Source: DATLXH01 sp035576005
Lineage (GTDB): Bacteria; Acidobacteriota; Thermoanaerobaculia; Gp7-AA8
NCBI GenBank assembly: GCA_035576005.1
Contig: DATLXH010000112.1
Location: forward strand, 1-10,231
Length of the DNA: 10,231 nucleotides
Reading direction: 5' to 3'
This document shows positions 6,909 to 10,231 of the stretch, piece by piece (within the stretch, counting starts at the first letter, position 1; every line of letters begins with the position of its first letter). The translations under genes and the position numbers were made by a program. The notes beneath the pieces are model-generated. The model saw nothing but the letters and a program-made list of their open reading frames with translations, was not told the DNA's origin and did no database searches.

Positions 6909-7862
6909 TCACACCGCTTCGGCCTCAGCTTCGGCTTCCTCGTCACGTTTGGGTCCCGCCAGCTTCTCGAGAATCGAAGCGCCGTGCCGTTCGGTAGCGA
7001 GATGGCTCGGCTGGAAGATGGCCTCTTCCTCGAGCGAGTTGCTCAGCTGCAGAGAGCTCTCGGCGATGGAATCGAGAAACGTCTGTTCCGGAGTGATCGC
7101 TTCATCGGGCTGGCTCGTCAGCTCACTCGTTCCCGTCAGCCTGCGCAGCGATCGCGCTTCTGAATCGCGGAACGACTGTTCCCAGACCAGGAGTGTCGGC
7201 ACGAGCTTGAGATAAAGCTCGCTTGTGGCGCGGACATCCTCCAGGCAGTAGGTTGCAATCGCTTCATAGCGTCCGGCTCGATACATCGATTCGACGGCCC
7301 GTCCATCCATACCGTCGCTCTTGGAAGTAGCAATTCCGAACGCCTTGCACGCGAGATCGAGGTTGAACTTGAACTGCCTGCCGTTGACGGTTCCCCAGAA
7401 CGAGAGCACATCGCGCAGGTCACAGTTGGGATGAAAGCGGTAGCGGTACCCGACGAGATCACGCTTCGGTATGACGCCGTTGATCGCAGAACGGATCATG
7501 AGAAAGGGGCCGTCGAACTGACGACCGTTGAACGAGATGAACCGGTCGTCCCGGCCGAGGAGCTCCCAGAATTTCTCGAGAATCAGTTTCTCCGATCCTG
7601 AGATGAGAGTTCGAAGACCTTCGCGCCGCGTCACAAGCTCGCTCTGACCCGGAATCTCGTAGAGAGCGCAGGAACGTCCAGTATCGGGGTTGATCACACC
7701 GATCGCGACGATTCTGCCGCGAAATGGCGAGAGCCCGCCACTTCGCTTTGCCTCTTCCGCCTCGCCCTCGCTCATACCTTTGATCAGATACTCGCGCACA
7801 TAGGGATCGAGATCCTCCCAGAGGGCACCTACGGTTTCGATGTCGATGACGAGGCGTTTCAT
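6909..7862 (-). CDS. Predicted 3'-5' exonuclease, PolB-exonuclease-like (DnaQ/RNase H fold)
   Basis: The 317-residue protein carries the three DEDDy exonuclease motifs. Exo I is VIDIET with D7 and E9. Exo II is FNGRQFDGPFL with D117. Exo III is YCLEDV, where Y205 and D209 form YxxxD. This arrangement matches the family of predicted 3'-5' exonucleases related to the DNA polymerase B proofreading domain (DNA_pol_B_exo2 type). It has no polymerase domain, so it probably acts as a stand-alone nuclease in repair or RNA/DNA processing; the substrate cannot be told from sequence. Residues after about 240 form a polar, probably disordered tail ending in an Ala/Glu repeat (EEAEAEAEAV). ATG 7862 starts directly on the first beta strand, so this start is secure even though the ribosome binding site is weak. 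It lies 224 bp beyond mdh and 106 bp before guaD. Confidence 0.88.
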   Translation of the reverse strand: MKRLVIDIETVGALWEDLDPYVREYLIKGMSEGEAEEAKRSGGLSPFRGRIVAIGVINPDTGRSCALYEIPGQSELVTRREGLRTLISGSEKLILEKFWELLGRDDRFISFNGRQFDGPFLMIRSAINGVIPKRDLVGYRYRFHPNCDLRDVLSFWGTVNGRQFKFNLDLACKAFGIATSKSDGMDGRAVESMYRAGRYEAIATYCLEDVRATSELYLKLVPTLLVWEQSFRDSEARSLRRLTGTSELTSQPDEAITPEQTFLDSIAESSLQLSNSLEEEAIFQPSHLATERHGASILEKLAGPKRDEEAEAEAEAV

Positions 7863-8086
7863 GGTCTCTGTCTCGCTCAGATTGTAGGCGCGATTTCAAT
7901 CATTCGCGAACGCAACTACTCCGCGTAGATCGAGATCTCCACGACCCGAGTGTCATCCCGAAGCTGAGGAACAATGTGGAACTCCGGCGAAAAAGTGATG
8001 GAGACCCTCGTGTAGCGAGGACTTAGCACGATCTACGATTCACGAATCTAACCAATGCAGGAAGCCACGACCCGGCACTTACTGCT
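7863..8086. other. Intergenic region downstream of mdh with small repeats
   Basis: This gap separates the mdh stop from the exonuclease start, both on the minus strand. It contains CCTCG-TGTAG-CGAGG (8006-8020, 5 bp stem), GATTC-AC-GAATC (8037-8048), and two near-copies of a 9-10 bp word, CACGATCTA (8027-8035) and CACGAATCTA (8041-8050). TGTCATCCCGAAGCTGAGG (7951-7969) resembles a widespread bacterial intergenic repeat that starts TGTCATCC. No gene or strong terminator is seen. It may be a worn repeat element. Confidence 0.35.
8027..8050. repeat. Two-copy imperfect tandem word CACGA(A)TCTA
   Basis: CACGATCTA at 8027-8035 and CACGAATCTA at 8041-8050 are separated by 5 nt, and the second copy overlaps the GATTCACGAATC palindrome. 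It is short and could be chance or the edge of a degenerate dispersed repeat. Confidence 0.3.
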
Positions 8087-9019
8087 TTACGCGGCTTTCG
8101 TCTTGAGCTTCTCGAAGAGTTCCTGAACCGCGTCGGCGGACTTGCGAAGCTGCGCCTGCTCGTCCGTGGTGAGCTTGATCTGGATGATCTCTTCCATCCC
8201 GCGGCTTCCGAGCTTGACGGGGACGCCAACGTAAAGATTGTTCAATCCATACTCCCCCGTGAGATACGCGGCGCAGGGAAGAATTTTTTTCTTGTCCTTC
8301 AGGATCGCCTCGACCATCTCGGCGGTCGCCGATGATGGCGCGTACCAGGCCGATGTCTTGAGTATGTTCACGATCTCTGCTCCGCCATTACGCGTCCGCT
8401 CCACGATCGCATCGACTCGTTCCTTGCTCATGAGCTCGGTGATCGGGATCCCGGCAACCGTAGAGTAGCGCGGGAGGGGAACCATCGTGTCGCCGTGTCC
8501 ACCAAGAACGAACGCGTGGGTATTTTCGACCGACACGTTCAACTCCATGGCAATGAAAGCACGCATGCGAGCTGAATCGAGTACGCCCGCCATTCCGATC
8601 ACTCGCTCGCGCGGGAAACCGGAAACCCGCCGCGCTACCTCGCACATCGCGTCCAGAGGATTCGACACAACGACAAGGATGCAGTCAGGGGATCGCTTGA
8701 CGATCTGTTCGGTGACCCCGGCAACAATCTCTTCGTTCTTCCAGAGAAGATCGTCCCGGCTCATCCCGGGCTTGCGAGGAAGACCCGCTGTGATCACGAC
8801 CAGGTCCGAATTCGCGGTTTCCTCGTAACCATTCGTACCGATGAGTTTCGCGTCGAACTTCTCCACCGGCGCCGACTCGAGCATGTCGAGCGACTTGCCC
8901 TGCGGGACGCCTTCGACGATGTCGACGAGAACGACATCCGCCAGTTCCTTTTCAGCAATTCTCTGTGCGAGCGTAGCTCCCACGTTGCCACCGCCAACTA
9001 CTGTGACTCTTGTTTTCAT
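8087..9019 (-). CDS. mdh: Malate dehydrogenase, LDH-like type, NAD-dependent
   Basis: Malate dehydrogenase interconverts malate and oxaloacetate in the citric acid cycle. The 310-residue product has the full LDH/MDH layout: the Rossmann loop GGGNVGATLA (9-18); acidic D33 in VLVDI, which favours NAD over NADP; the mobile loop ITAGLPRKPGMSRDD with R82 and R88, where the first Arg marks malate rather than lactate specificity; VVSNPLDAM (117-125); GVLDSARMR with D148 and R151; and VLGGHGDTMVPL with catalytic H175. The reading frame continues 62 codons upstream, but that extension is translated MITE sequence. The ATG at 9019 starts directly on the first beta strand and matches family length. The MITE lies 31 bp upstream, so the promoter probably overlaps or lies within it. 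The lysine-rich KDKKK (241-245) is encoded across an A-rich run but the frame is intact. Confidence 0.96.
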   Translation of the reverse strand: MKTRVTVVGGGNVGATLAQRIAEKELADVVLVDIVEGVPQGKSLDMLESAPVEKFDAKLIGTNGYEETANSDLVVITAGLPRKPGMSRDDLLWKNEEIVAGVTEQIVKRSPDCILVVVSNPLDAMCEVARRVSGFPRERVIGMAGVLDSARMRAFIAMELNVSVENTHAFVLGGHGDTMVPLPRYSTVAGIPITELMSKERVDAIVERTRNGGAEIVNILKTSAWYAPSSATAEMVEAILKDKKKILPCAAYLTGEYGLNNLYVGVPVKLGSRGMEEIIQIKLTTDEQAQLRKSADAVQELFEKLKTKAA

Positions 9020-9045
9020 CTTCTCGATCCTTGTGTCCGGGTGGG

Positions 9046-9051
9046 ATTCTA
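9046..9051 (-). promoter_or_regulatory. Candidate -10 element for mdh at the MITE junction
   Basis: The minus strand reads TAGAAT, one base from TATAAT, 26 nt before the mdh ATG. The first base comes from the MITE end and the rest from flanking DNA. The best-placed -35 candidate, GACGTT with a 17 nt spacer inside the MITE, is weak. This is a hypothesis from position and sequence only. Confidence 0.25.
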
Positions 9052-9090
9052 GCCCGCATTTCTCACAGAACGTCGTCGTGAGGCGGTGGA
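9051..9090 (+). repeat. Left terminal inverted repeat of MITE copy 2
   Basis: This 40 bp arm matches the reverse complement of 9193-9232 at 35 positions. The outer 19 bases, AGCCCGCATTTCTCACAGA, are identical in both arms. Confidence 0.85.
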
Positions 9091-9192
9091 GAGTGGTCTG
9101 GATGCGAGGCGCACGACGGTTTTGCGACGAAGGCATAGTCGACACTCTGTCGAGGAGTGAAACCGTTGTGCAACGAAGCACACAGGCCGCTA

Positions 9193-9232
9193 TCCGCCGC
9201 TTCACGGGGACGGTCTGTGAGAAATGCGGGCT
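9193..9232 (-). repeat. Right terminal inverted repeat of MITE copy 2
   Basis: This is the reverse-complement partner of 9051-9090 with 5 mismatches. The same end occurs at 103-142 in copy 1, where the outer 20 bases or so are conserved. Confidence 0.85.
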
Positions 9233-9336
9233 TAACGGCGCGGATTCTAACGCAGTTGCCGGATGGCGGTGGGCGGCATCTCGGCGCGAGGCTCTTCGTA
9301 CAGCGCGGGAACGTAACTCGCAGTGACGCTCAGTCC

Positions 9337-10231
9337 ATGTTTTCTGATTTCGTCCGCACCGCCGAAGAGATCTCGGCCACCACGAAAAAAAGCGTCAAAG
9401 AGCAGATTCTCGCGGATTACATTTCGAGGCTCGACGACCCCGACCTGGAGCGCGCAGTGGTCTTTTTCTCTGGAAGTCCGTTTCCACGGAAAGAGGAGAA
9501 AGTCACCGGAGTCGGATGGGCCACGATCGCAGACGCAGTGTCGGACGTGCTTGGCGCTCCCTGGAACGAGCTCGGCTCCACTGAGCGACACGGCGACATG
9601 GGCGACGCGGTCGCGGAATTGTTCGGGGCGCGCGGAATGGTCTCTTCCAACGTCACGCTGGGAGAAGTTGCGGACAGCTTTGCTCGTCTGGCGCTGATTT
9701 CCGGATCGACGAAGAAGCGAGAAATTCTGGCGGCACTTCTTGCCCGGCTTGGCTCCGCCGAAGCTCGGTTCATCGTCAAGATTCTGCTTAGCGAGTTCAG
9801 AATCGGGTTACAGGAAGGGCTCGTCGAGAGTGCCATCGCACGGGCGTTCGCCAGACCGCTCCCCGCGGTCCGGCAGGCACATATGTTCTCGGGAGATCTG
9901 GGAGCAACAGCACTTCTTGCGCGGGCTGGAACGCTCGAATCCGTCTCGATGACGTTGTTCCATCCCATCGCATTGATGCTTGCGCAACCGGAGGAAGATC
10001 CTGCCGCCATCGTCGGCCAGCTCGGCGAGGGCGCACTCGCCGATGACAAGTACGACGGCATCCGTGCTCAGATCCACACTGACGGCGGAGAGGTGCGGAT
10101 CTACTCACGAACTCTTGATCAGATCACGCATCGATTCCCGGAAGTGGAGGCCGCATCACGAGACATTTCCGGTTCGGCAATCCTGGACGGAGAGATCGTC
10201 GCGTACGACGAACGGATTCTTCCGTTTGCAC
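9337..10231 (+). CDS. ATP-dependent DNA ligase, N-terminal part (cut by window end)
   Basis: This enzyme seals nicks in duplex DNA using ATP and forms a covalent lysyl-AMP intermediate. The 298 visible codons begin with about 200 residues of mostly alpha-helical sequence (MFSDFVRTAEEISATTKKS, then a LGSAEARFIVKILLSEFRIGL-type segment around 148-168), matching the N-terminal DNA-binding domain of cellular ATP ligases. The adenylation domain follows, with motif I DDKYDGIR and nucleophile K238, motif Ia YSR at 256-258, and a DGEIV motif with E286. The rest of the nucleotidyltransferase domain and the OB fold lie beyond the window. ATG 9337 is the first start in frame, and the ribosome binding site is weak. 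It resembles the LigB-like repair ligases often encoded beside Lhr helicase and a metallophosphoesterase; those neighbours are not visible here. It is divergent from mdh, with the MITE between them. Confidence 0.93.
   Translation, partial: MFSDFVRTAEEISATTKKSVKEQILADYISRLDDPDLERAVVFFSGSPFPRKEEKVTGVGWATIADAVSDVLGAPWNELGSTERHGDMGDAVAELFGARGMVSSNVTLGEVADSFARLALISGSTKKREILAALLARLGSAEARFIVKILLSEFRIGLQEGLVESAIARAFARPLPAVRQAHMFSGDLGATALLARAGTLESVSMTLFHPIALMLAQPEEDPAAIVGQLGEGALADDKYDGIRAQIHTDGGEVRIYSRTLDQITHRFPEVEAASRDISGSAILDGEIVAYDERILPFA

Larger units (their letters stand above)
9051..9232 (+). mobile_element. Complete 182 bp MITE-like element (copy 2)
   Basis: This element is bounded by 40 bp terminal inverted repeats and aligns to 1-142 over its last 142 bp. 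It sits in the divergent region between mdh (minus) and the DNA ligase (plus). The left flank is TCTA before GCCCGC. The right flank is TTAA after GCGGGC. Copy 1 has TA directly after GCGGGC. A TA target, as used by IS630/Tc1-mariner transposases, is therefore plausible but not proven. There is no transposase or credible internal gene, so it would move in trans. It reads open in several frames, which adds false protein ends such as CEKCGL and PHFSQN. Confidence 0.82.

Noticed and set aside
6803..6946. Upstream ATG for guanine deaminase
   Set aside because: It would add 48 polar residues, overlap the exonuclease gene and contain the ribosome binding site that serves the GTG at 6802.
9020..9205. 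Upstream ATG for malate dehydrogenase
   Set aside because: The 62 extra residues are translated MITE DNA. The Rossmann strand starts directly at the ATG at 9019.
8841..9326. Plus-strand open frame spanning the mdh start and the MITE
   Set aside because: It is antisense to mdh and runs through the repeat; its PHFSQN and CEKCGL parts come from the two inverted ends.
1..10231. CRISPR array, tRNA, rRNA or known defence system
   Set aside because: No regularly spaced repeats, tRNA-like cloverleaf or rRNA segments were recognised. The exonuclease and ligase are ordinary repair-type genes with no defence partners in view.

Overview
The window is a GC-rich bacterial chromosome segment carrying mostly housekeeping and envelope genes. 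It has an LDH-like malate dehydrogenase, a guanine deaminase, a PolB-type 3'-5' exonuclease and an ATP-dependent DNA ligase with an N-terminal DNA-binding domain. It also has a large GT-C-like membrane protein and a secreted repeat protein related to DUF5666. This mix fits an uncultured soil or sediment lineage such as Acidobacteriota or a neighbouring phylum. That placement is inferred from gene content and style; there is no rRNA or other marker here to fix it.

Six genes lie on the minus strand. From right to left they are mdh (9019-8087), the exonuclease (7862-6909), guaD (6802-5510), the large membrane protein (4899-2104), the DUF5666-like secreted protein (1868-600) and a small two-helix membrane protein (524-141). 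Gaps of about 75 to 610 bp separate them, so they are probably several transcription units rather than one operon. The ligase (9337 to the window edge) is divergent from mdh and cut off on the right. No tRNA, rRNA, CRISPR array, integrase or transposase gene was found.

The most interesting non-coding signal is a short non-autonomous transposon-like element (MITE). A complete 182 bp copy (9051-9232) has 40 bp imperfect terminal inverted repeats and sits in the mdh/ligase divergent promoter region. A second copy in the same orientation is cut by the left window edge (1-142) and is about 87% identical. Both copies touch genes. The left-hand copy supplies the last two bases of the stop codon of the small membrane protein. 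The complete copy begins 31 bp upstream of the mdh start, where its junction makes a -10-like hexamer. The element also lengthens open reading frames, so automatic annotation would add a spurious 62-residue N-terminus to malate dehydrogenase.

The longest gap (4900-5509) holds a 13 bp inverted repeat. Its left half also looks like a decayed small gene on the plus strand, with protein-like pieces scattered over two frames. The remainder of that gap is unexplained.
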